NCBI GenBank assembly: GCA_001247695.2
Contig: LGRX02027678.1
Coordinates: forward strand, 1-20,874
Length of the DNA stretch: 20,874 nucleotides
Source: Cymbomonas tetramitiformis
Taxonomy: Eukaryota > Chlorophyta > Pyramimonadophyceae > Pyramimonadales > Pyramimonadaceae
Reading direction: 5' to 3'
In this document: positions 1 to 8,287 of the stretch, piece after piece
Position numbering within the stretch: the stretch's first letter is position 1
Layout: every line of letters starts with the position of its first letter
Translations under genes and position numbers: made by a program
The notes under the pieces: model-generated
What the model was told of the DNA's origin: nothing
Databases searched by the model: none
The model's input: only the letters and a program-made list of their open reading frames with translations

Positions 1-188
1 ACGCATCTTCACGCCCGTGCAAGGAGGCCCACCCTTGCATGCGTGTCGCCACGAGGTGAGCACACCGAAGTGCTCACCCGCGCCCTCCCCTTAGGGCCAC
101 CGAGAGTGAAGCGTCCGGGAGCGGACCGCTTTTCTTTTGGGGGGGAGAGAGCGCGCCGCGAGTGGCAGATGGCAGCCACCGCGAGCAA
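1..188. other. Gene-free flank with short hairpins
   Basis: No coding region is recognisable here. The stretch holds a perfect 9-bp inverted repeat (GGTGAGCAC at 55-63 pairing with GTGCTCACC at 70-78, 6-nt loop), a 6-bp GCAAGG/CCTTGC hairpin near 19-38, and a G7 run followed by AGAGAG near 140-153. It abuts the 64-bp minisatellite and is probably part of the same repeat-rich or retroelement-derived non-coding region. Confidence 0.5.
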
Positions 189-343
189 GCCAGGCGACAG
201 GTGAGAACCTGTATAATCCATCCACCAGAGCAGTGGCTCTAGCCTCGGCATAGCCAGGCGACAGGTGAGAACCTGTATAATCCATCCACCCGAGCAGTGG
301 CTCTAGCCTCGGCATAGCCAGGCGACAGGTGAGAACCTGTATA
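189..343. repeat. 64-bp minisatellite, left block
   Basis: Tandem copies of a 64-bp unit beginning GCCAGGCGACAGG start at 189, 253 and 317. The third copy is cut after 343 by a TIR element, and its remainder resumes at 1394. Each unit contains the hairpin ACAGGT-GAGA-ACCTGT, a TATAAT-like stretch and a second hairpin AGAGC-AGTG-GCTCT. Sixty-four is not a multiple of three, so frames spanning the array are not likely to be coding. Confidence 0.9.
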
Positions 344-1391
344 CAGTAAGTCGCGGTCTATAAGAAACGGTACCTACAAGAAACCACCCGCTAGATTTCT
401 CGCCAAAAACTAAGAAACCCATAAGAAACCACCTGCAAGCAATTTCAAACCAGAGATGTGAAAACCCCCTTTATTAAGAAATCGAGACGCTAGTTTCACC
501 GAACCCTATACTCGTATTACACATATCTTTTAAGAAATTATCGAATTCAAGCAGCATGGAAAAGTATAGTGGTCTTTATCGTGGTTGGTATATCACACAT
601 TAGCATTATGACTAAGGCGATTTCGCGCGGGGAATGTCTAAGCATATAGATAATGCGACTATGATAATAGCGAGAGTTGGGCATATTACTGTACATATAT
701 ACAGTATCCAGCTTGGTCGTACAATACTACATGTGCTATTCAGTTTGGCCTTACAACACATATACTATCCAGCCTGGACTTACAGTACCCATGAATCCAG
801 TCTGGTCGTATAATGCAGTTGAGTGTCTCATCCTAACATCACTTAGCATAACCATCGCATTCAGCGATGTGAGTTGCATGCATCAACCTACTCGTTTGCC
901 TTCTGCGGTGCTACCCAACCAAGATCCATCTGTGGCGTTAGCCATTTCAGCCTCAGGCAGACCACCAGCATACCTATATTCACCGAGGCAGTGGCTCGCT
1001 TCACGGTCGTCCACCCCATAGTAGACATTGAAGCTGACCCCGGACGTCTAATAATAAGGCCCCTAATAAGAAACCACGTAGGCTAGGACGAGCCTGAGAC
1101 AAGTTATAGATATAGGTGCATCACTGGCAATCTGGCATCCAATAAGAAATCGCTACGCTATGTCTGATCTACAATGCATCATTCATTAATACTTAAATAA
1201 GAAATTGCACACGCTAGATCAGATCGGGGAACTGGATGATGCACGATTAAGAAATATTTCACGCTACAAGAAGATTTTCGTATGTGCACCAATAAGAAAT
1301 CGGCATCGCTAAGCCCAAATTTTCGGTCCGTCAGATTAAGCCGCTAGCGCTAGCGAAAATCCGCCGGCTTCTTATAGACCGCGACTTACTG
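344..1391. mobile_element. Non-autonomous Tc1/mariner-like TIR element
   Basis: A 1048-bp element has perfect terminal inverted repeats of at least 23 bp (344-366 and 1369-1391, starting CAGTAAGTCGCGGTC). It is flanked by TA on both sides (342-343 and 1392-1393). It sits inside one 64-bp minisatellite unit, and deleting it with one TA leaves exactly 64 bp between unit starts, so its ends are well fixed. TA duplication and CAGT-type ends fit the Tc1/mariner/pogo group. No transposase is visible. The interior is AT-rich and holds degenerate repeats of about 30 bp (705-820), a set of direct AAGAAA...GCTA motifs, and the palindrome CGCTAGCGCTAGCG near 1342-1355. Family placement is inference; the boundaries are directly seen. 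Confidence 0.85.
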
Positions 1392-1393
1392 TA

Positions 1394-2290
1394 ATCCATC
1401 CACCAGAGCAGTGGCTCTAGCCTCGGCATAGCCAGGCGACAGGTGAGAACCTGTATAATCCATCCACCCGAGCAGTGGCTCTAGCCTTGGCCATGCCAGG
1501 CGACAGGTGAGAACCTGTATAATCCATCCACCAGAGCAGTGGCTCCAGCCTCGGCATAGCCAGGCGACAGGTGAGAACCTGTATAATCCATCCACCCGAG
1601 CAGTGGCTCTAGCCTCGGCATAGCCAGGCGACAGGTGAGAACCCGTATAATCCATCCACCAGAGCAGTGGCTCTAGCCTCGGCATAGCCAGGCGACAGGT
1701 GAGAACCTGTATAATCCATCCACCAGAGCAGTGGCTCTAGCCTCGGCATAGCCAGGCGACAGGTGAGAACCTGTATAATCCATCCACCAGAGCAGTGGCT
1801 CTAGCCTCGGCATAGCCAGGCGACAGGTGAGAACCTGTATAATCCATCCACCAGAGCAGTGGCTCTAGCCTCGGCATAGCCAGGCGACAGGTGAGAACCT
1901 GTATAATCCATCCACCAGAGCAGTGGCTCTAGCCTCGGCATAGCCAGGCGACAGGTGAGAACCTGTATAATCCATCCACCCGAGCAGTGGCTCTAGCCTC
2001 GGCATAGCCAGGCGACAGGTGAGAACCTGTATAATCCATCCATCAGAGCAGTGGCTCTAGCCTCGGCATAGCCAGGCGACAGGTGAGAACCTGTATAATC
2101 CATCCACCAGAGCAGTGGCTCTAGCCTCGGCATAGCCAGGCGACAGGTGAGAACCTGTATAATCTATCCACCAGAGCAGTGGCTCTAGCCTCGGCACTGC
2201 CAGGCGACAGGTGGAAATCTGTATAATCTATTTCATGAGAGCATTGGCTCTAGACTTGGCATGACCGGGCGGCAGTTGGAGATCTGGATA
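1394..2290. repeat. 64-bp minisatellite, right block
   Basis: Unit starts (GCCAGG) recur at 1431, 1495, 1559, 1623, 1687, 1751, 1815, 1879, 1943, 2007, 2071, 2135 and 2199, all 64 bp apart. Copies differ mainly at a CCACCAGAG/CCACCCGAG position and at scattered single bases. The last two, from about 2199, are clearly more diverged, so the array decays at its right edge. It continues the block at 189-343. No spacers lie between copies, so it is a minisatellite and not a CRISPR. Confidence 0.95.
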
Positions 2291-2669
2291 AAAGCTCTGC
2301 GCATCCCGAAGAGGCGGTAGGGGTTTAAAACCTTTCCTCCGGGCCGGCATCCCGAGAACTGCCGGGTAATTGGCAAACCTATTGTCATCACCTGTAGTGT
2401 GCCGTGTTGGAAGGTTTGAAACCTTGAGCGTAGTAATGGATGTGAGATCTCGAGCCTTGGGGGAGCCTGGTAGTGCAGATGGCAGACCGGTGAGAGGCCG
2501 ACCCTTGTGCTTAAGAGGTTGATCTCCTTATTGCGGTGTGTCTTGGGAAGTGTAATGTCATCCCAGACAACAGGCGGCTGAGACCTGTATAATCATCCTG
2601 AGCAACAGTAGAAGATCTGTATAAAAACTTTACTGGTCCGACGTGGTCAGCGTGGACGTGACCTTCCCT
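2291..2669. other. Non-coding, degenerate minisatellite remnants
   Basis: No gene is supported. Fragments of the 64-bp unit remain, for example GAGACCTGTATAATCATCC near 2579-2597 and a weaker AGATCTGTATAAAAAC nearby. GGTTTAAAACC/GGTTTGAAACC motifs occur near 2322 and 2414. The stretch leads into the polypurine tract at 2670, so it could be the 3' untranslated end of a + strand retroelement lying further left. That reading is inference. Confidence 0.4.
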
Positions 2670-2681
2670 AAGGGGGGGAAG
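2670..2681 (+). other. Polypurine tract-like site on + strand
   Basis: The run AAGGGGGGGAAG is followed by TTGTGCTAGG. The large - strand retroelement has AAAGGGGGGGAGAG followed by TTGTACTAGG at its own PPT/LTR junction (8010 to 7986). The similarity suggests a plus-strand priming site just before an LTR starting at 2683 (TGTGCTAGG). The call rests on motif similarity only. Confidence 0.45.
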
Positions 2682-2682
2682 T

Positions 2683-3289
2683 TGTGCTAGGAGGCAAGCA
2701 CAAGAGCAAGAAAAACGGCTAAGTACAAAACGCAAGAGTACTCAGTACGGAGTACAGTAGGACCGATCAGAATGATGTTGATGTGAGGTGCCTAGCCTGT
2801 TGTACGGAGTACTCAGTACAGTTGAGTTATGGAGAGAGTTCCTGAATGCATAAGAACTCTAAGTGTAACCAGTTTCGGGGATGAGAACTGAACTGAGAAT
2901 TGTAAGCCGTAACCGCTGTATATTGTGTATTGAAAGCATGCACTTGAAAGCAAAAGCATAACTTGAAGGATTTACGAAACCGAAGTCCGATAGTTGAACT
3001 ATATAGATTTACGAAACCGAAGTCTTATAGTTGACCAAGCGTAATCATACCTCGTGCGGTCGTTTAATAAGTGTAGATAGAATAAGTCCGAAAGTGTAAA
3101 GAAGAGAAGAAACTGGAGTGGTAGCCTCCTACAGCTCCACACGTTGTGAATTTTGGCCGCTCTCAATCTTCCGCTTACGACCTGTAATTTTCAATCTGTT
3201 CTGCTGAGACTTCTACAAAATATCTGGCCGCTGTGACAGTTCTTACACCGTCACCCTGCTTAGCTCAACCTTTCCCCTGTCTCTCCATC
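2683..3289 (+). other. Possible LTR/leader upstream of relic gag
   Basis: This 600-bp non-coding stretch lies between a PPT-like run and the relic gag start. It begins with TG and has a lower GC content than its surroundings. It holds a two-copy 37-bp tandem repeat (GATTTACGAAACCGAAG at 2969 and 3006) and GTACTC/GAGTAC inverted motifs near 2740-2755 and 2803-2820. A PPT before it and a gag after it would fit an LTR shared by two tandem elements, or a rearranged copy. No second copy lies in the window, so the LTR right end cannot be fixed. Confidence 0.35.
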
Positions 3290-3524
3290 ATGGTTGCCGC
3301 AGCAAATAGAATGACGCGGTCTCGCGTCCGTAGATTAGAGACGATTTTTGATGATGTGGGTGCGCAGCACACTGCGACACCACACACGCCGCGACTGCCG
3401 GCTCCGACCACCGCAGCTGCGAGGGAAATTCTTGAGAAGTGTCAGCAGTTGGCTCGGGAGAATTTCGACAGGAGAGTTGCTAAGACCGTTGCCACTATTA
3501 AAATTCTGGGAGACAAGTCTGAGC

Positions 3525-3767
3525 CAGGGCTCTATATCGGTTTGGTTTTTTGGTATCGATACTATCCGATATCCGAAAAATGGTATCGATAATCGGCACA
3601 ATCGATAAATAATCGATTATTTGGGCATTTATATGTAATTTGTTATAAATAAAATATGGAACATCAAAACTAGCACAATCGATAGTTTGATATTGCAATC
3701 CGATAATCGGCGATAAATACGATATATCGATAGTATCGGTTATCGGAAATATCGATATAGAGCCTTG
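3525..3767. mobile_element. hAT-type MITE inside relic gag
   Basis: A 243-bp AT-rich element is flanked by the perfect 8-bp direct repeat GTCTGAGC (3517-3524 and 3768-3775). Its ends are CAGGGCTCTATATCG on the left and, read inward from the right, CAAGGCTCTATATCG. An 8-bp duplication with CAGGG-type ends is the hAT superfamily signature. Inside are many ATCGAT motifs, a GCACAATCGATA motif near 3596 and 3673, and the palindrome AAATAATCGATTATTT near 3606-3621. It has no coding capacity. Excising it with one TSD restores the gag frame. Confidence 0.88.
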
Positions 3768-4255
3768 GTCTGAGCGCTTCGCTGGGACCGAGGCAGATGC
3801 AGTCGACATTTTTTCACAAGTCATGCATGAGCTACGCACGCAGTTTCTGCTGCAGTCACAGGCATTTGCTCCCCTGTTTGACTTGACCGACATGGCTGTT
3901 GAGGCTAGGCATGAGGCCAATGAATTGCTGCTTTCGGCTCTGACGTTTCTGGCTCGCCCTGGCTCGCCTGCTCGTGACTGGCTTGAGGCCTCTGGGTCTG
4001 ACGTTCCTGGAGATGGCAAGCGCGCTGCCCTTAGGTGGTGCGCATGCTCCAGGAACGCTCAGAACCCTTTGACTCTTTTGAGTCGCTGCTGGCGGTTCGC
4101 ATCCCCAGCAGCGAAGATCCTGACCGTGGCATCCGTGAGTTCAATGGCCTGTTGCGGGACGTTCAACGTTCCCACAACTTGCCAGAGGACGCGGTAAAGC
4201 GGCAGTTTCTCAAGGCTCTCGGCAGTCCGGCTTTGTACCGTGATTTGGCTAACTC

Positions 4256-4494
4256 TGATGGAGAACCTGAAATATATATATCATATATATATACGCAGGT
4301 TGTACTTCAAGAACCGTCGGGCACTCGCAGAGACATACGGAGACTAAGATGAGATAATAAAATAACTTAGGTGTTTTATTATCGGTCGGAACTGGCGGCA
4401 GGCAAGATGCAAGTGACACTACACGGCGAGGGGTGACACAGGAAGAGACAGTCACCCTTATTTTATGGGGGGGCGAAAGTCTGTCTCCCCATGA
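4256..4494. repeat. Left LTR of the TRIM-like element
   Basis: A 239-bp direct repeat matches 5700-5938 except at four transitions. It contains an alternating AT stretch near 4271-4293, AATAAA motifs near 4355-4380 on either strand that could serve in polyadenylation or TATA function, and a G7 run near 4467-4473. It is preceded by the TSD AACTC. Confidence 0.9.
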
Positions 4495-5699
4495 CACCAC
4501 CTCACCCTGAAGGCGTGAGGTGCCACGATGCCAACTTGCCAGGCCAGGCCTAAGATCCTACGGCAAGCACAAAGGCGAAACCCTAAGGAAACATACATCT
4601 TGTGAGACCCAAAGGGCTCTTTCTCAACCCAACTAGTGTGGCTCAGCCTGCGTTGGTCTCTAGATGCGTGCTCTAGGGGCTTACGCCCATGCATGTGCTG
4701 TGGGGATGACTACTCCCACAGGCCAGCCGGCGAATCTAGCGCCCCAACAATCGAGGGTGGACGGCGGCGTAGCTCTCGATGGTGAACGAAGCCGAGTGCC
4801 GCCAAGACGTCGTCATCCAACGCCCACGCGATGCGGTGCGACGATGCGTGGCACCAACAGAGCGAGTGTGGGGACGTGGACACCCCGGGGGGGGCGAAGG
4901 TGGAAAATGCGGTGTGGCTCCACTCTGCCGCACGCAAGTGCGAAAGCAGAGAGGAAAAGCGGCGGGATGAGGGCTGCAACACCACCAAACACCACCAGGC
5001 AGTGGCCAAGGGGCACGCAGGGTGGAGGGAAGAGTGGAGGATGCTGCGGGGTGAGCTCGAAGTGGTCAAAGCTCATGTCGACGATGGGGTTGATGGACTC
5101 GATTTTGGTGTCTGGTGCACAAGCACCACCAGACACCACCAGATCGTAGCTAGGGGTAAGTTCTCGTAGTCGAATCACCTGCAGCGCGGAGGCAACTGCA
5201 GAAATGCGCGAACGCTGACGATACGAAGCCATGGCCGCTGTAAGCTGGAAAATCTGGAGCCCAATACTTAGGGTTCCCAAACGAAAACGTAACTTTCGCC
5301 AAAAATAACCAAATCGAAAGATGAAAAAGTCAAATTGGGGTAGATTTCGACGAGGAACACGGCGGTGAGGTCAAAAGCGTCGTGCGGTAGGCCAATTTTC
5401 CGGCAGCAGAGGTGCTGCTGGCCAGAGTGTTGAAGGCGTAACGTAAAATCTCGTACGTTTGTCCAGCGGTAAATTGAAGCACACAGGGTGTGCGGCAAAA
5501 AAACGGTGGTAGATGTCGAATAGATGTCGGGAGGTGGCTCAATGCGGTGTCGGCCGGTGCTGTTGTAAGGCGGTCCGGCGCTAATGTCGGGATGTCGGAA
5601 GATGTCGAATAGATGTCGGGTAGAATCACAGGGCGTGAAGCGATCTTGTCAACGAGTCAACGAGGTACGTAAAAATAAGCGTGTAAGGGCACCATAACC
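4495..5699. other. Interior of TRIM-like element, no recognised gene
   Basis: About 1.2 kb between the two LTRs. Several overlapping open frames exist on both strands (for example + 4664-5149 and - 4813-5280), but none shows retroelement domains or a credible protein, and they overlap in all directions as expected in GC-rich DNA. CACCACCA-type direct motifs recur near 4980-4999 and 5124-5142, and CGAATAGATGTCGG occurs near 5517 and 5607. Nothing here explains mobility, so the element would depend on proteins from another element. Confidence 0.6.
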
Positions 5700-5938
5700 T
5701 GATGGAGAACCTGAAATATATATATCATATATATATACGCAGGTTGTACTTCAAGAACTGTCGGGCACTCGCAGAGACATACGGAGACTAAGATGAGATA
5801 ATAAAATAACTTAGGTGTTTTATTATCGGTCGGAACTGACGGCAGGCAAGATGCAAGTGACACTACACGGCGAGGGGTGACACAGGAAGAGACAGTCACC
5901 CCCATTTTATGGGGGGGCGAAAGTCTGTCTCCCCATGA
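5700..5938. repeat. Right LTR of the TRIM-like element
   Basis: Second 239-bp LTR copy, identical in length to the left one and followed by the TSD copy AACTC at 5939-5943. The relic gag reading frame resumes directly after it. Confidence 0.9.
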
Positions 5939-6385
5939 AACTCTCTGGCTCGAGCTGACCAGCGGCAGGGCGTGTCTCTCTTGACTATTCAGGCTCGTGT
6001 GCGGGAGCAGTTCCGCCACGGCCTGAAGGTCTCTGACACCCGTGTTTCTGCTCTGTCATTCGGCGATGGCGCGTCTGACCTGGCTGCGGCGTTGTCCAGT
6101 CTGCAGAAGCAGCTGGAGTGCATGCAGCAGGACATTCGTGACCTAAAGCGGCAGGGGCGGGAAGGGGCACCGCCTGCGGGCAAGCACCTTACCCGCTCTG
6201 CTGCTAAGCATCATCGTGCTGGTGTTAAGCCACTTGGCACCGCTCCTCTTGTCTCATTTGACAAGAAGAGCGGTGCCTTCGTGCCCCGCTGCAGAAATGC
6301 GGAGTGTGCACAAAGTGGTTTGAAGCACTGGCATGCTGAGTGTTCGGTTGTGAGGACTGAACCAGTCTCACAAGGGTGCAAGTAA

Positions 6386-6470
6386 CACTTACAGGGAATA
6401 TGGTACAGGGACCATAGGTTGATATCGGAATACTTTGTATACTGTCGGATATTTCTTTATACTTAGATGA
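6386..6470. other. Non-coding, possible distal LTR segment
   Basis: This 85-bp stretch lies between the relic gag stop and the left duplication of the MULE-like element (CTTAGATGA, 6462-6470). Before that insertion it was continuous with the sequence from 7489, so it may be the far end of the large retroelement's 3' LTR, or gag-element sequence. The boundary cannot be set without the other LTR. Confidence 0.3.
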
Positions 6471-6668
6471 GGTAGGCTATTTAATTTAGAATATTTTTTC
6501 ATAAGTTTAGAATACCCCATTTTATCGTTAATTTAGAATAAGTTTTCTTTATGTCATCCGGCTATGACCGGTGCATGCATCCATGACGTTGTACCTGTAC
6601 CTGTTGAGCTATCCCCATGCCATGCGAAATATTACACTGAAGAGTTGTCTTGCCGTGATGTCCATATG

Positions 6669-6726
6669 TCCGAATGGAACCAAAAACCGTTCGATTAAAA
6701 TCGAACGGTTTTTGGTTCCATTCGGA
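6669..6726. repeat. 28-bp perfect inverted repeat with 2-nt loop
   Basis: The arm at 6669-6696 is perfectly complementary to 6699-6726, leaving only AA between them. It is followed at once by the perfect 20-nt palindrome AGATTCACGGCCGTGAATCT (6728-6747) and by another TCACGGCCGTGA palindrome near 6753-6764. The cluster lies just inside the left TIR of the MULE-like element and could extrude as cruciforms or fold as RNA hairpins. Confidence 0.95.
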
Positions 6727-6853
6727 AAGATTCACGGCCGTGAATCTAAAAGTCACGGCCGTGATTAACGACTCTTTACGCATAATGACTTTTATTATTT
6801 GCCATCTTTGCCACAATAGACACTCACGGCGTGTTCTGCTTGAGAAAAAGTAA

Positions 6854-7322
6854 GTAACTTGAAGCCTTGAGCTTCAACTTACTGAAAGATATGTATCTTG
6901 GCAGTATGTGTGCCAAGTTTCGTGCTCTAGGACGCACGGGAAGCCCTCGGCTGTTTGGCATCTTTGGGTTTGGGTGTCACGTTCGAACCCAAACCCAAAA
7001 CATCTGCCTTAGAAATAGATTGCGCGTTTCGCGCAAAAGTAACTTGAAGCCTTGAGCTTCAAGTAACTCAAATATATGTATCTTGGCAGTATTCGTGCCA
7101 AGTTTCGTGCTCTAGGACGCACGGGAAGCCCTCGGCTGTTTGGCATCTTTGGGTTTGGGTGTCACGTTCGAACCCAAACCCAAAACATCTGCCTTAGAAA
7201 TAGATTGCGCGTTTCGCGCACAAGTAACTTGAAGCCTTGAGCTTCTGGTAACTTAAATATATGTACCATGGTAGTATTCGCGCCAAGTTTCGTGCGTTAG
7301 GCCGCACGGGAAGCCCTCGGGA
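6854..7322. repeat. 185-bp tandem repeats inside MULE-like element
   Basis: Copies start at 6854, 7039 and 7224 (GTAACTTGAAGCCTTGAGC), 185 bp apart; the third stops after about 99 bp. Copies 1 and 2 are nearly identical. Each full copy contains four hairpins: GAAG/CTTC, TTGGCA/TGCCAA, a 13-bp TTTGGGTTTGGGT stem with an 11-nt loop, and GCGCG-TTT-CGCGC. No open frame spans them convincingly. Confidence 0.9.
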
Positions 7323-7488
7323 ACGAGAGCGTTTGACCTGTGTGCACATTATTTGAACACGAGTCGTGAAAAGGACCACCGGTCATAGCCGGATGACATC
7401 AAGAAAACTTATTCTAAATTAACGATGAAACGGGTTATTCTAAGATTAAGAAAACTTATTCTATATTAATTATTTTTCCCTTAGATGA

Positions 7489-7995
7489 ACTTTCACTGTT
7501 TGAAGTTACAAGACACCAGAGTTCAGTGCCAATGTGTAACTAATTCAAAAACTGACATGAGAGCTTGTTCAGCTCTTTAAGTAGTAACATGTCGACTCGA
7601 ATTCCCTCAGATCTCATCCGAATTCGACAGTCACATGCTCAGTCACTTCATGTTCACATATCCTCTGACAGGTCTTGTCATTTGGCTCTTGGGCTGTAGC
7701 TGCCAGTCATACAGTGATCTCTGCTCTGAATTACTGAATAGTCATAGATCTGATGATGTGGCAAGATCTGGGACTCTCCTGGTTTCCCTCCAGATCTGTG
7801 TGGCTGTTTGAATATAAAATGGTTTCCCACCAATTCTCTCAACCTGATCTGCTGTGGTTGCAGATGTTCAAAAAGTCACAAGCTGTCAGTCACCCTTGTC
7901 ATACCTCGCGGTCATACTGGTGACTGTCACTGGTGCTGTCACTCGTCATTCAGACACGACTGTCTCTCGTCTGACTCGCGATACACCCTAGTACA
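7489..7995 (-). repeat. Probable 3' LTR of the chromovirus (left end open)
   Basis: Reading on the - strand, the sequence directly after the PPT starts TGTACTAGGG, a TG start as expected of an LTR. The stretch has no gene and is less GC-rich than the coding part. It carries several AGATCT motifs (near 7609, 7746, 7769 and 7792) and, on the sense strand, a TTTTATATTC TATA-like element near 7811-7820. It may continue past the MULE-like insertion to about 6386. The matching 5' LTR lies beyond 20874. Confidence 0.55.
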
Positions 7996-7996
7996 A

Positions 7997-8010
7997 CTCT
8001 CCCCCCCTTT
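7997..8010 (-). other. Polypurine tract of the chromovirus
   Basis: On the - strand the sequence reads AAAGGGGGGGAGAG, immediately followed by TTGTACTAGGG. A purine run next to a TG-starting repeat, downstream of the last pol codon, is the usual plus-strand primer of LTR retroelements. A closely similar run lies at 2670-2681 on the + strand. Confidence 0.7.
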
Positions 8011-8287
8011 GCGGCGCGCCTACGTCCTCGCTAGGCTGTCCTGCGTGCTCTTATGTACATGGTCAGGGAAGGTTAGCATGCACTTTGCGACAAGATCGGG
8101 CTGCTAAGCCCTCGGTTCTCGGGTCCGTGCCCCCCAGTCCTCGGGTCCGGGTCCCCCTTACGGTTCTTGGGTCCGTGCCCCCCAGTCCTTGGGTCTGGGT
8201 CCCCTTCCGCAATCCGGATTCGCCAAGGCGCTTCACCGTCTCACGCTGCCAACGCTCATCAGGTTTGGCAACCTCAGCACTACCAGA
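8011..8287 (-). other. 3' untranslated stretch with 48-bp duplication
   Basis: Non-coding sequence lies between the pol stop codon and the PPT. It contains a near-perfect tandem duplication of about 48 bp (on the + strand GGGTCCGTGCCCCCCAGTCC, starting at 8121 and again at 8169). No gene is seen. Confidence 0.6.

Larger units (their letters stand above)
4256..5938. mobile_element. TRIM-like non-autonomous LTR retrotransposon
   Basis: Two direct 239-bp repeats (4256-4494 and 5700-5938) bound a 1683-bp element flanked by AACTC on both sides (4251-4255 and 5939-5943), a typical 5-bp integrase duplication. The LTRs run TGATGGAG to CCCCATGA and differ at only 4 of 239 positions, all transitions, so the insertion is recent. 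The 1205-bp interior has no recognisable gag or pol. Read on the - strand, TGGTGCCC lies a few bases after the right LTR and could be a tRNA primer site, and purine-rich AGGGTGAGGTGGTG precedes the left LTR. This weakly favours the - orientation. It interrupts the relic gag, and removal restores its frame. Confidence 0.85.
3290..6385 (+). pseudogene. Relic gag of a + strand LTR retroelement (interrupted)
   Basis: Gag-like coding sequence starts at the ATG at 3290 (an MVAAANRMTRSRVRR start) and ends at the TAA at 6383-6385. It is broken by a 243-bp MITE at 3525-3767 and a TRIM-like LTR element at 4256-5938. Removing each insert with one target duplication joins the flanking reading frames. A further one-base shift is apparent near 4030, where sense passes from the frame of 3823 to that of 4035. 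The helical central part resembles a capsid region. Near the C-terminus (6290-6343) is a zinc-knuckle-like set of C, C, H/H and C residues containing KHWHAEC. No protease or RT follows, so only gag survives. The Gag call is from composition and the knuckle, not a recognised family match. Confidence 0.6.
6471..7479. mobile_element. MULE-like non-autonomous TIR element
   Basis: A 1009-bp element is flanked by a perfect 9-bp direct repeat CTTAGATGA (6462-6470 and 7480-7488). Its terminal inverted repeats are imperfect and 103 bp long (6471-6573 and 7377-7479), near-identical over their inner part (TTAATTTAGAATAAG... to ...GGCTATGACCGGTG). A 9-bp duplication with long GG-starting TIRs is characteristic of the Mutator superfamily. 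No transposase is visible. The interior holds a 58-nt near-perfect palindrome and two and a half copies of a 185-bp tandem repeat rich in small hairpins. Confidence 0.85.

Noticed and set aside
677..1021. 114-codon open frame inside the Tc1-like element
   Set aside because: It spans degenerate repeats of about 30 bp and shows no transposase motifs (no DDE/D or HTH pattern).
1394..2290. CRISPR array or hammerhead ribozyme repeats
   Set aside because: There are no unique spacers between units, and neither CTGATGA nor a GAAA core of a hammerhead is present in the unit on either strand.
4664..5149. 161-codon open frame inside the TRIM-like element
   Set aside because: Overlapping frames on both strands of similar length, no recognisable domain, and low-complexity content.
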